Shown here in pieces: positions 42,074 to 52,722 of a DNA stretch of 64,000 nt. The notes beneath the pieces were generated by a model. The model was given only the letters and a program-made list of their open reading frames with translations. It did no database searches and had not been told where the DNA came from. The translations under genes and the position numbers were made by a program. This DNA comes from Streptomyces liliiviolaceus (GTDB lineage: Bacteria > Actinomycetota > Actinomycetes > Streptomycetales > Streptomycetaceae), in assembly GCF_018070025.1 (NCBI RefSeq), contig NZ_JAGPYQ010000002.1, positions 682,001 to 746,000 of the forward strand, given 5' to 3'. The number at the start of each line of letters is the position of its first letter. The stretch's first letter is position 1.

Positions 42074-42838
42074 CTACGAGGCGTCCTCTATTGCTCTCAG
42101 GGCCTTGATGCTCTGTTCGTCCAGTTCTGACAGGGCCAGGAGTTGTTCCGGGGTGATGTCGGCGGGGATCGGGGTCGGGGCCGGGGTGCGCAGTGGGGGC
42201 TGCCAGCCGTCCGCCGGGGTCCAGCGGCGGACCACGCGGGCCGGCGCCCCCGCCACCACCGCGTGGTCGGGGACCGCGCCGCGCACCACCGCGCCGGCCG
42301 CCACCACCACGTTCCGGCCGATCCGCGCCCCCGGCAGGATCACCGCGCCCGTGCCGATCCAGCAGCCGGGGCCGATCTCCACAGGCTCCATCCGCGGCCA
42401 CTGCTTGCCGATGGGCATCTGCGGATCGTCGTACGAGTGGTTCGTGGACGTCACGTACACATAGGGCCCGAAGTAGCAGTCGCTGCCGATCGTGACCGTC
42501 GTGTCGGCGATGACATGGCTGCCCCGGCCGAGGACGACACCGTCGCCCAGCCGCAGTATGGGCTCCGCGCCGAGGTCGAGGTCGGGCATCAACCCGGCCG
42601 TCAGAGTGACCTGTTCGCCGATGATGCAGTGGTCGCCGAGGTGGATCCACGGTTCGCCGAACACCGTGCCCTGCGGGAAGGCCAGCCTGGTGCCCGTCCC
42701 CATCGCACCGAACCGCAGCCGTCCCGGCCGCTCGGCCGTCACCGCGCCCGTCCGCTGCACCCAGGCCCAGCCCGCGTGGACGGCCCGCTGGACGAGGCGG
42801 CTCCACCGGGACGAGAACGTGTTCTTGCTCTTGGGCAC
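42074..42838 (-). CDS. Left-handed beta-helix acyltransferase
   Basis: The 254-aa protein (GTG start at 42838, VPKSKNTFSSRW) has hexapeptide-repeat turns across most of its length (ILRLGDGVVLGRGSHVIADT, IGSDCYFGPYVYVTSTNHSY, IGTGAVILPGARIGRNVVVA). It matches the maltose/galactoside O-acetyltransferase class of acyl-CoA-dependent enzymes. The acceptor is unknown. An alternative ATG start at 42922 would add 28 residues and run into the conserved inverted repeat at 42919-42935. That argues for the shorter form. Confidence 0.85.
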   Translation of the reverse strand: MPKSKNTFSSRWSRLVQRAVHAGWAWVQRTGAVTAERPGRLRFGAMGTGTRLAFPQGTVFGEPWIHLGDHCIIGEQVTLTAGLMPDLDLGAEPILRLGDGVVLGRGSHVIADTTVTIGSDCYFGPYVYVTSTNHSYDDPQMPIGKQWPRMEPVEIGPGCWIGTGAVILPGARIGRNVVVAAGAVVRGAVPDHAVVAGAPARVVRRWTPADGWQPPLRTPAPTPIPADITPEQLLALSELDEQSIKALRAIEDAS

Positions 42839-42918
42839 CCGCTCACCGTACTCAGCGTCCCGCCCGCCCAGGAGCGCGTACCCCTGTGATCTTCGCCCCA
42901 CCGCCACCGACCTGCGGT

Positions 42919-42935
42919 TCACCCGCAGCGGATGA
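42919..42935. promoter_or_regulatory. Conserved inverted repeat, copy 1
   Basis: TCACC-CGCAGCG-GATGA. It is one of seven copies of the 17-bp motif TCACC-N7-GGTGA found only in divergent gene gaps of the 42.9-59.4 kb region. This copy lies 35 bp before the repeat-protein/RDD gene pair and has one mismatch in the second arm. Confidence 0.6.
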
Positions 42936-42969
42936 TGTGCCCGCGCCCCGTCGGGGGTGCGCTGGCGCC

Positions 42970-43416
42970 ATGACCCGGTACCGCGTTCCTCATCCCCTCG
43001 ATACGGCCGGACGCCTGGCGCGGTTCGCGCTGGGGGCCGCCGCCGACGTCACCGACACGGTGATCCGCAGGCTGACGGCCGCGGTCGTCGACCGGATGGA
43101 CCTGGACGAACTCGTGTCGCGCGTCGACGTGAACCGGATCGCCGAACGCGTCGACGTCGACCGGATCGCGGCCCGGCTGAATCTCGACGCCGTGCTCGAC
43201 CGTATCGATCTGGCCGTCCTCACCAAGGACGTGCTGGAGGAGATCGACCTCGGCCGTATCGTGCGCGACACCGGCGGCGGAATGGCCGACGAGACCGTCC
43301 ACGGGCTCCGGGCCCGGAGCATGCGGGCCGATCGGATGGTGGACCGGATCGCCGACCACCTGCTGCGCAGACCCGACACGTCGGTTTCCGAACCGCCCCA
43401 CCGGCAGACACCCTGA
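42970..43416 (+). CDS. Actinobacterial short-repeat protein, partner of RDD protein
   Basis: This 148-aa protein has no named family that I can give. It starts at the ATG at 42970. Residues about 35-110 are built of consecutive 7-9 residue units around a V/I/L-D pattern (MDLDELVSRVDVNRIAERVD, then VDRIAARLNLDAVLDRID, ending EEIDLGRIV). These would make an amphipathic repeat. No signal or membrane helix is clear. The next gene, for an RDD membrane protein, begins 12 bp later, so the two are an operon. In other actinobacteria I recall similar repeats joined to RDD domains. Confidence 0.78.
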   Translation: MTRYRVPHPLDTAGRLARFALGAAADVTDTVIRRLTAAVVDRMDLDELVSRVDVNRIAERVDVDRIAARLNLDAVLDRIDLAVLTKDVLEEIDLGRIVRDTGGGMADETVHGLRARSMRADRMVDRIADHLLRRPDTSVSEPPHRQTP

Positions 43417-43428
43417 CGGGGGCGCACC

Positions 43429-43878
43429 GTGACGGGGGCGGAGCGGGCCGAAGGTCCGCCGGGGGAAGCCGCAGGACTCGTGTCGCGGGCCCTGGCGGGC
43501 CTGGTCGACGCGTTCGTGGTCGCCGGGCTCGGGCTCGCCGTGCAGCTCGGGGCAGGCGCCCTGCGGCTGCTCGTCAGCGGGCCGCCGTTCCGGCTGCCGG
43601 ACCCACCGGTCTGGCTGTCCGGTCTGTGCGGCTGGAGCATCGCCCTGCTCTATCTCGCGGCCGGCTGGGTCGTGACCGGCAGCACCGTGGGCGGCCGGCT
43701 TTTGGGCCTGCGCGTCACCGGCCGCTCGGGCAGGCTGCCGGGTGTCCTGCGCGCCCTCGCGCGTGCCGCGCTGTGCCTGCTGTTCCCCCTCGGCCTGCTG
43801 TGGATCCCGGTGAGCAGGCGCCGTGCGTCGGTCCAGGATCTCGTCCTGGCCACCACCGTCCACTACGACAGGATGTGA
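43429..43878 (+). CDS. RDD-family membrane protein
   Basis: The 149-aa protein starts at a GTG at 43429. It has an RDD domain with three to four helices (SRALAGLVDAFVVAGLGLAV, WLSGLCGWSIALLYLAAGWV, GSTVGGRLLGLRVTG and ALCLLFPLGLLWIPVSRRRA). RDD proteins are small integral membrane proteins. Some function in Na+/H+ antiport and many are uncharacterised. It is translated right after the short-repeat protein and is convergent with the MFS gene. Confidence 0.88.
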   Translation: MTGAERAEGPPGEAAGLVSRALAGLVDAFVVAGLGLAVQLGAGALRLLVSGPPFRLPDPPVWLSGLCGWSIALLYLAAGWVVTGSTVGGRLLGLRVTGRSGRLPGVLRALARAALCLLFPLGLLWIPVSRRRASVQDLVLATTVHYDRM

Positions 43879-43895
43879 CGGTCCGTCACCACTGT

Positions 43896-45299
43896 TCACG
43901 CGCCGGGCTGTTGCCTGGGCAGCATGGCCGCGGCGGCGAGTCCGCCCAGGCCGACGACGGCCAGGACGCCCAGAGCCACCGCGTACGGTCCCGCGGCGGG
44001 GTCGGCGACGAGGATCGTGCCCGCGATCGCCGTGCCGAGCGACGAGCCGAGGTTCGACACACTGCGGGAGAGCCCCGAGATCTCGCCCTGCCGCTCCTCG
44101 CCGAAGCTCGACTGGACGACATTGACCGACGGGGTGAGCATCACGCCGAGTCCGAGGCCGATGAGGAGCAGTCCGGGGGTGAAGGCCCAGACGCTCGGCG
44201 AGCCGGAGGCCATCACGATGAGCAGGGCGATCCCGCAGATCGTGACGCCGAAGCCCACGAGGATGAGCGTGCGCTGCGGCCACCGCTGCACCAGACGCTC
44301 GGCGGCGAGCGAGGCCGCGAGGATGCCGAGGGTGGCCGCGGTGAAGATCGCCCCGGTCTCGATGGCGTCGTACCCGCGTACGACCTGGAGATACGCGGCC
44401 ACCACGAACGACACCCCCATCAGCATCAGCCACTGGGCGTGCTGGGTGACGAGCCCGAGGTTGGACGTGCGGTCGTGGAACAGGCTCGTCGAGAACAGCG
44501 GTTCCCGGCCGGACCGTTCCTTCGCGCGCACCCAGCGGAAGAGCCACACCAGGACGAGCGCGCCGAGCAGCAGCAGGCCCGCCATCAGCCAGCCGTTGTC
44601 GTCGGCGGCCAGGATGCCCATGACGACGAGGACCAGACCGACCGCCGACAGGACGGCGCCGCCCATGTCGAAGTGCCGCTCCGGCTCCGGCGGCAGGGGG
44701 TCCGGGACCTGGCGGCTCAGCACGATGATCAGGGCGACCACCGCCGCCTGGAAGACGAAGGCGGCCCGCCAGCCGATCGCCGAGGTGATGAGCCCGCCGA
44801 TCAGAGGCCCCGCGGCGGCGCCGATCCCGCCCAGCGCCATGACGGTCCCGAACGCGCGGGCCCGGGAGGTCACATCGGGGAACAGCAGCGTGGTGAGGAT
44901 GTAGACGGGCGGGATGAGCAGGGCCGTGCCGATCCCCTGGAGGATCGAGTAGCCGAGGCCGAGGATCGCGAGGCCCGGCGCGAGTGCGCTGAGCACGGCT
45001 CCCACCCCGTAGACGGTGAGGCCGGCGAGGAAGCAGCGTTTGCGGCCGTAGCGGTCGGTCAGCTTCCCGCCCGGGATCATCAGCGCCGCCATCGTCAGCA
45101 GGAAGACCGTGATGACGGTCTGCACGCCCTGGACGGTGGTGTCCAGGTCCTCGCTGATGTCGTTGATCATGACGTTCATGTTGGAGCCGGCGTAGCTGCA
45201 GATGAACTGGGCGAGCGCGAGCGGGGCCAGGACGCGTCGCGCGGGGCGCGCTGTCTGTCCCGGGGCCCTCGTTTCAGGGGGATTCGGTGGCATGGCCAT
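43896..45299 (-). CDS. MFS drug-efflux transporter (DHA2/EmrB-like)
   Basis: The 467-aa protein starts at the ATG at 45299, with GGGAG 5-6 bp upstream (MAMPPNPPETRAPGQ). It has 12-14 helices, motif A GGKLTDRYGRKR and the antiporter motif C in GGIGAAAGPLIGGLI. Proton-linked efflux of a toxic compound is the family role. It is divergent from the SulP gene, and the conserved inverted repeat lies between them. A long in-frame reading beyond 45299 runs antisense through the SulP gene and is not coding. Confidence 0.92.
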   Translation of the reverse strand: MAMPPNPPETRAPGQTARPARRVLAPLALAQFICSYAGSNMNVMINDISEDLDTTVQGVQTVITVFLLTMAALMIPGGKLTDRYGRKRCFLAGLTVYGVGAVLSALAPGLAILGLGYSILQGIGTALLIPPVYILTTLLFPDVTSRARAFGTVMALGGIGAAAGPLIGGLITSAIGWRAAFVFQAAVVALIIVLSRQVPDPLPPEPERHFDMGGAVLSAVGLVLVVMGILAADDNGWLMAGLLLLGALVLVWLFRWVRAKERSGREPLFSTSLFHDRTSNLGLVTQHAQWLMLMGVSFVVAAYLQVVRGYDAIETGAIFTAATLGILAASLAAERLVQRWPQRTLILVGFGVTICGIALLIVMASGSPSVWAFTPGLLLIGLGLGVMLTPSVNVVQSSFGEERQGEISGLSRSVSNLGSSLGTAIAGTILVADPAAGPYAVALGVLAVVGLGGLAAAAMLPRQQPGA

Positions 45300-45355
45300 G
45301 TCGGCTCCCGGACGTTCGGATGCGAACATCGTCCGTGGCCGCTGATCGCCCGTCA

Positions 45356-45372
45356 TCACCCTTGCGAGGTGA
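45356..45372. promoter_or_regulatory. Conserved inverted repeat, copy 2
   Basis: TCACC-CTTGCGA-GGTGA, with perfect 5-bp arms and a 7-base spacer, between the divergent MFS and SulP genes. In this copy GCG is one base earlier in the spacer than in the others. Confidence 0.7.
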
Positions 45373-45434
45373 CGACGGGTTCGTACGCCACGGAGTAGAT
45401 GTCGATGAGCGAGGGGACCGGGCGGAGGGCCGCG

Positions 45435-47177
45435 ATGCCAGGTGACAGGAAGAGCGCTTCGAGCGTCCCGCCCGGCCTGCGTACGCTCCTGGCCTACCGG
45501 CGGGAGTGGCTCGCCAAGGACGTCGTCGCGGGCGTCGTCCTCACCACGCTGCTCGTGCCGCAGGGCATGGCGTACGCGGAGCTGGCGGGACTGCCCGCGA
45601 TCACCGGGCTGTACACGTCCGTGCTCTGTCTGCTCGCCTACGCCGTGTTCGGCCCGTCCCGCATCCTGGTGCTCGGCCCGGACTCCTCGCTGGGCCCGAT
45701 GATCGCCGCCACGGTCCTGCCCCTGATCGTCGCGGGAGGGGACAGCGGGCGGGCCGTGGCGCTCGCCTCGATGCTCGCGCTCATGGTCGGGGCGATCACG
45801 ATCCTGGCGGGGGTGGCGAAGCTCGGCTTCATCGCCGACCTCATCTCCAAGCCCACGATGATCGGCTACATGAACGGCCTGGCGCTCACCATCCTGATCG
45901 GGCAGCTGCCGAAGCTGTTCGGCTTCAAGACGGACGCCGACGGGCTGCTCGCCGAGGTCGGGGACTTCTTCCAGGGACTGGCCGACGGGAAGGCGGTGCC
46001 CGCCGCCGTGGCGGTGGGCGTCACGGGGATCGTGCTGATCCTGGTCCTGCAGCGCTGGCTGCCGAAGGTGCCGGCGGTCCTCGTCATGGTGCTGCTGGCG
46101 ATCGCCGCGACCTCGCTCCTCGACCTGGGCCGGCACGGCGTCGGCCTGGTCGGTGAACTCCCCCGCGGTTTCCCGCCGCTGACCTGGCCCGACATCCGTT
46201 GGGACGACCTCGGTCCGCTCTTCGTCGGCGCGCTGGGCATCGCGCTCGTCTCGCTCGCCGACACCATCTCCAACGCCACGGCGTTCGCCACCCGCTCGGG
46301 CCAGGAGGTCCGCGGCAACGAGGAGATGGTCGCGATCGGCGCGGCGAACATGGCGGCCGGGCTGTTCCAGGGCTTCCCCGTCAGTACGAGCGGGTCGCGC
46401 ACGGCAGTGGCCGAACGGGCGGGCGCCCGGAGCCAGCTCACCGGGGTCGTCGGGGCCGGCCTGATCGTCCTCATGCTGGTGCTGCTCCCCGGGCTGTTCC
46501 GCAATCTGCCCCAGCCCGCGCTGGCCGCCGTGGTGATCACGGCGTCGCTGTCCCTGGCCGACCTCCCGGGGACGGTACGGCTGTGGCGTCAGCGCAGGAC
46601 GGAGTTTCTGCTGACGATCGCGGCCTTCCTCGGGGTGGCCCTGCTCGGTGTGCTGCCCGGGATCGCGGTCGCCGTCGGTCTGTCCATCCTCAATGTCTTC
46701 CGGCGGGCCTGGTGGCCGTACAACACCGTTCTGGGACGGGTGCCGGGTCTTGAGGGCTACCACGACGTCCGCTCGTACCCCGAGGCCGAGCATCTGCCCG
46801 GACTGGTGATCCACCGCTTCGACGGTCCGCTGTTCTTCGCCAACGCCAAGGCGTTCCGCAACGAGGTGACACGGCTGGCCCTCGGCGAACCGCAGCCCGT
46901 CTGGGTGCTGATCGCGGCCGAGCCGGTGACCGACGTGGACACCACGGCCGCCGACGAACTGGAGGAACTGGACGAGTCGCTCAACGAACGCGGCATCAGC
47001 CTGGTGTTCGCCGAACTGAAGGACCCGGTGCGACGCAAGATCGAGCAGTACGGACTGACCCGGACCATCGAGCCGGACCACTTCTTCCCCACCATCGAGG
47101 CCGCCGTCGCCGCCTACCGGGAGAAGACCGGCGCCCGGTGGGCGGCGACGGACCGGCCGGCGCCTCCTCAGGACTGA
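45435..47177 (+). CDS. SulP-family anion transporter with STAS domain
   Basis: The 580-aa protein has the SulP core (LLVPQGMAYAELAGLPAITG near the start, then FQGFPVSTSGSRTAVAERAG) and a C-terminal STAS domain (PGLVIHRFDGPLFFANAKAF, DVDTTAADELEELDESL). SulP carriers move sulfate, bicarbonate or dicarboxylates, often with Na+ or H+. I chose the ATG at 45435, six bases after GGAGGG. An ATG at 45399 would add 12 residues. It shares a promoter region holding the conserved repeat with the MFS gene. A gamma carbonic anhydrase with the same motif makes bicarbonate a sensible substrate guess. Confidence 0.9.
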   Translation: MPGDRKSASSVPPGLRTLLAYRREWLAKDVVAGVVLTTLLVPQGMAYAELAGLPAITGLYTSVLCLLAYAVFGPSRILVLGPDSSLGPMIAATVLPLIVAGGDSGRAVALASMLALMVGAITILAGVAKLGFIADLISKPTMIGYMNGLALTILIGQLPKLFGFKTDADGLLAEVGDFFQGLADGKAVPAAVAVGVTGIVLILVLQRWLPKVPAVLVMVLLAIAATSLLDLGRHGVGLVGELPRGFPPLTWPDIRWDDLGPLFVGALGIALVSLADTISNATAFATRSGQEVRGNEEMVAIGAANMAAGLFQGFPVSTSGSRTAVAERAGARSQLTGVVGAGLIVLMLVLLPGLFRNLPQPALAAVVITASLSLADLPGTVRLWRQRRTEFLLTIAAFLGVALLGVLPGIAVAVGLSILNVFRRAWWPYNTVLGRVPGLEGYHDVRSYPEAEHLPGLVIHRFDGPLFFANAKAFRNEVTRLALGEPQPVWVLIAAEPVTDVDTTAADELEELDESLNERGISLVFAELKDPVRRKIEQYGLTRTIEPDHFFPTIEAAVAAYREKTGARWAATDRPAPPQD

Positions 47178-47186
47178 ACCGGCGGC

Positions 47187-48655
47187 CTAGCCGACGGACA
47201 GGACGTGCGTGCCCCAGGCGTCCAGGTCCACGAAGAGTCCGGGACCGGTCAGTTCGGCGCCGGAGCGCGGGTACCGGACGGCGTCGAGCAGACTCGTCAA
47301 CGTCCTCTCCTCGGCGCCGAGTTCGGGCCACGGCAGGCGGATCCTCGCCTGGGCGCGGTGTCCGGAGAGGTTGACCACCGTCAGGAAACGGCCCGCCCCG
47401 CCCGACCAGCCCCAGGCGAGCAGATCGCGGTGGGAGGAGTTGTCGGGCCAGCCCTCGCAGGCGAGGAGCCGCCACTGTCCGGTGCGCATCCCGCTGCGGT
47501 GGACGGCGCCGAGCAGCGTCTCGTGGAAGGCGCGCAGCGCGAGGTCCGGTGTCTCGTCGGGCCGTCGGTCCAGGAAGACCGGCAGCTGGGTGCGGCGCCC
47601 GGTGAACTGCCCCTCGTGCCACAGGGTCGCCCCGGGCAGGGTGGCGATCATGACGGCCGCGGCCCGTTCCTTCGCCGGGTCCATCGTGTGCGCGGCCCGC
47701 GGCTCGTCGTGGTTCTCCAGGAACCGTACGAGCTTGCGCTGGTAGGTCTCGTCCGCCGTGAGGTGTCCGCGGACGGACCCGGGGCTCTCGTGCAGCAGCC
47801 GGTCGTAGAGCCGTTTGTCGTAGCAGAAGTCGAAGCCCTGCTGCTGGAGGTCGAACTCGCGGTCCCAGTACGCCTCGGCGGCGAAGACCATGTCGGGATG
47901 CGCGCGTCGTACGCCGGAGACGACGGTGGGCCAGAAGTCCTCCGCCGGCCGCTCCCCCGCGCGCTCGCCCCAGGTGCGGGCGAAGATGTCGTTCATCATG
48001 AGCATCGCCATGTCGCAGCGGACGCCGTCGCACTGGTCGCCGATCCGCATGAGGACGTCCGTGGTGGCCGCGCGCAGGGCGGGCTCGAAGGCGTTGAGCT
48101 GCACCACGTCCGGCCAGGGCGGGAAGAAGGGGTCGCGGCCACGGGCCAGGACCTGGCCCTCGACGGAGAGGTAGGCCGCCGGATCGCCGCGCAGGTCGTC
48201 CTCGCTCCCCCGGACGAAGTACTCGGGGTGCTCGGCCGTCCAGGGGCTGTCCGGCGCCACGTGGTTGGGCACGTAGTCGAGGAGCAGTCCGATGCCCCTG
48301 CCCGCCAGTTCGGCGCGCGCGGCGGCGAGTCCCGCGCTCCCGCCGAGGTCCGCGTCGACCTCGTAGCGGCGGATGCAGTACGGCGATCCGGCGATCTCCT
48401 CCTCGTGGAGGTCGGGCACGGCCCGGGTGAAGGCGGCGCGCAGGGACGGGTCCCGCAGCGCGATGTCCCGGCCCTGCGGGCTGCGCTCCCACACGCCCAT
48501 GAGCCATACGGCGTCGATGCCGTGCGGGGTGATCTCGTCCCAGGCGTCCTTGGGGACGTCGCCCAGTCCTCCGTGGCGGCCGGTCCGCCGCTGGAGCTCG
48601 CGGAGCCAGACACGGGTGTTGACCTCGTGGACGACGGGCTGTGCGGGGATCGGGC

Positions 48656-48659
<4 letters not shown>
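47187..48659 (-). CDS. GH13 alpha-amylase-family glycoside hydrolase
   Basis: The 490-aa protein has a TIM-barrel GH13 layout: GIGLLLDYVPNH, the nucleophile aspartate in DGVRCDMAML, the acid/base glutamate in FAAEAYWDREF and the transition-state aspartate in LENHDEP. No signal peptide is seen, so it should act inside the cell on an alpha-glucan or disaccharide. It begins at the ATG at 48659, which overlaps the GH63 stop (ATGA). Joint work with that enzyme is likely. A trehalose- or glycogen-type substrate cannot be read from sequence. Confidence 0.9.
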
Positions 48660-51382
<2,723 letters not shown>

Positions 51383-51446
51383 CCTGGCTCCCTGTCACAG
51401 GCCTACCGGGGCTGCGTCAGTCTGTCCGGCCCCCTCCGGCGGTGCC

Positions 51447-51463
51447 TCACCTGCCGCGGGTGA
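51447..51463. promoter_or_regulatory. Conserved inverted repeat, copy 3
   Basis: TCACC-TGCCGCG-GGTGA, with perfect arms, in the 176-bp divergent gap between the GH63 and DUF6325 genes. The spacer ends in GCG. It also forms a short hairpin (CCTCACC/GGTGAGG). Confidence 0.75.
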
Positions 51464-51484
51464 GGCCCCCGGCGGTCCGTCCCC

Positions 51485-51501
51485 TCACCTGTGGCGGGTG
51501 A
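51485..51501. promoter_or_regulatory. Conserved inverted repeat, copy 4
   Basis: TCACC-TGTGGCG-GGTGA, with perfect arms, 38 bp from copy 3 in the same divergent gap. Two sites at close to whole-turn spacing suit cooperative binding of dimers. Confidence 0.75.
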
Positions 51502-51558
51502 CGCGCACCGGGCCGGAAGGCGGCTGGATGGAGGCGGACCACATCGAAGGGAGCGGTC

Positions 51559-52113
51559 ATGGTCAGGATCGGACCTGTGCAACTGCTGACGGTCGAGTTC
51601 GGACCCGACGCGAAGTTCGAGGGAAGGATCATCGACGAGCTCGTGGCGCTCGACCGCAGCGGCCAAGTCCGCTTGCTGGACCTGCTCTTCGTACAGAAGG
51701 AGGCCGACGGAAGTCTCGTCACGCTCGACTACCAGGCCGAGGGCATGGGGCAGACCGTCGCCGCCCTGCTCGGCATCTCGCGCGAGGTGCTGGAGGGCGC
51801 GGAGGCGGAGTTCCCGTCGCTGGCCGAGGGGAACGCCTTCGGTCTCGCACCGGACGACATCCTGGGCCTGGCGGGGCAACTGACCCCGGGGACCGCCGCC
51901 GGCTTCGTCCTGCTGGAACACACCTGGGCCAGGGAACTGAGGGCGGCGATCCGCGACGCGGGCGGCGTGCCCGTCGCGGAGGGCTTCCTCACGGAGGAGT
52001 CCCTCGGCCTCGTGGTCGTGGAAATCACCGACGCCGTCGCGCGACTGGACGAGGCGGCCTCGGAACAAACCCGTAAGGGCCGGACGTCCGGCCGTGACAC
52101 CAGGAGGTCCTGA
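51559..52113 (+). CDS. DUF6325-family protein
   Basis: This 184-aa protein (MVRIGPVQLLTVEFG) matches the DUF6325 family of actinobacterial soluble proteins (ELVALDRSGQVRLLDLLFVQ, GTAAGFVLLEHTWARELRAA, GGVPVAEGFLTEESL). Biochemical function is unknown. The pattern of a ligand-free alpha/beta fold followed by a helical tail is shared with DUF1269 proteins. Its stop overlaps the next ATG by one base (TGATG), so it is an operon with the DUF1269 gene. Confidence 0.85.
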   Translation: MVRIGPVQLLTVEFGPDAKFEGRIIDELVALDRSGQVRLLDLLFVQKEADGSLVTLDYQAEGMGQTVAALLGISREVLEGAEAEFPSLAEGNAFGLAPDDILGLAGQLTPGTAAGFVLLEHTWARELRAAIRDAGGVPVAEGFLTEESLGLVVVEITDAVARLDEAASEQTRKGRTSGRDTRRS

Positions 52114-52595
52114 TGACCGATCTCGTCGTGCTCGGCTTCTCCGACAAGGAGAAGGCCGAATCCGTGCTGCGCCTCTCGAAGGACCTGTCCAAGCAGGAAC
52201 TTCTCGACCTGGAGGACGCGGCGCTCGCCTGGCGGACCCCGGACGGCAAGATCCATGTCCGCCAGTCCTTCAGCCCCACCGCGCACGGAGCCGCCGGGGG
52301 CGCCCTGTGGGGCACGCTCTTCGGCCTGCTCTTCCTGATGCCGGTGTTCGGTGCCGCGGTCGGCGCGGGCACGGGCGCGCTCGCCGGGAAGCTCACGGAC
52401 GTGGGCATCAACGACGCGTTCATCAAGGAGATCGCGGGCACGCTCGAACCGGGCCGGGCAGCCGTCTTCGCGCTCGTCCGGCGTTCGACGCCCGACCGGG
52501 TGCGCGAGGCGCTGCGTCCGTTCGGTCCCACCGTGCTGCGCACGTCGCTGACCAAGGAGCGCGAGGAGGAGCTGATCGCCACCCTGCAGCAGTGA
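52113..52595 (+). CDS. DUF1269-family membrane-associated protein
   Basis: The 160-aa protein has the DUF1269 layout: DLVVLGFSDKEKAESVLRLS, then a Gly-rich hydrophobic hairpin (GAAGGALWGTLFGLLFLMPV, FGAAVGAGTGALAGKLTD), then a soluble end (AVFALVRRSTPDRVREALRP). Members are small, probably membrane-bound proteins of unknown role, often near stress genes. It is translationally coupled to the DUF6325 gene and followed by a strong terminator-like hairpin. Confidence 0.88.
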   Translation: MTDLVVLGFSDKEKAESVLRLSKDLSKQELLDLEDAALAWRTPDGKIHVRQSFSPTAHGAAGGALWGTLFGLLFLMPVFGAAVGAGTGALAGKLTDVGINDAFIKEIAGTLEPGRAAVFALVRRSTPDRVREALRPFGPTVLRTSLTKEREEELIATLQQ

Positions 52596-52621
52596 AACCC
52601 GTCGACGCGCCCGGGCGAACT

Positions 52622-52633
52622 TCACCCGGGTGA
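52622..52633. promoter_or_regulatory. Short-spacer form of the conserved repeat
   Basis: TCACC-CG-GGTGA is the same arms with a 2-base spacer, about 90 bp before the LAL regulator gene. It may be a weak operator or only the base of the nearby hairpin. Confidence 0.35.
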
Positions 52634-52635
52634 GA

Positions 52636-52676
52636 TGTGGCCCGCACCGGTCCGCGGCTTCCCGGTGCGGGCCACA
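52636..52676 (+). terminator. Strong hairpin after the DUF1269 gene
   Basis: A perfect 15-bp stem (TGTGGCCCGCACCGG at 52636-52650 with its complement at 52662-52676) has an 11-base loop. It follows the DUF1269 stop by 40 bp and precedes the LAL gene, which fits a transcription terminator. Confidence 0.75.
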
Positions 52677-52722
52677 CTCTCGTCTGGCGGACGTCCACTG
52701 CGCTGGGAGCGAGGTACCACCG

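Noticed and set aside
42839..42922. Longer acyltransferase starting at 42922
   Set aside because: The added residues are not beta-helix-like and would overlap the conserved inverted repeat.
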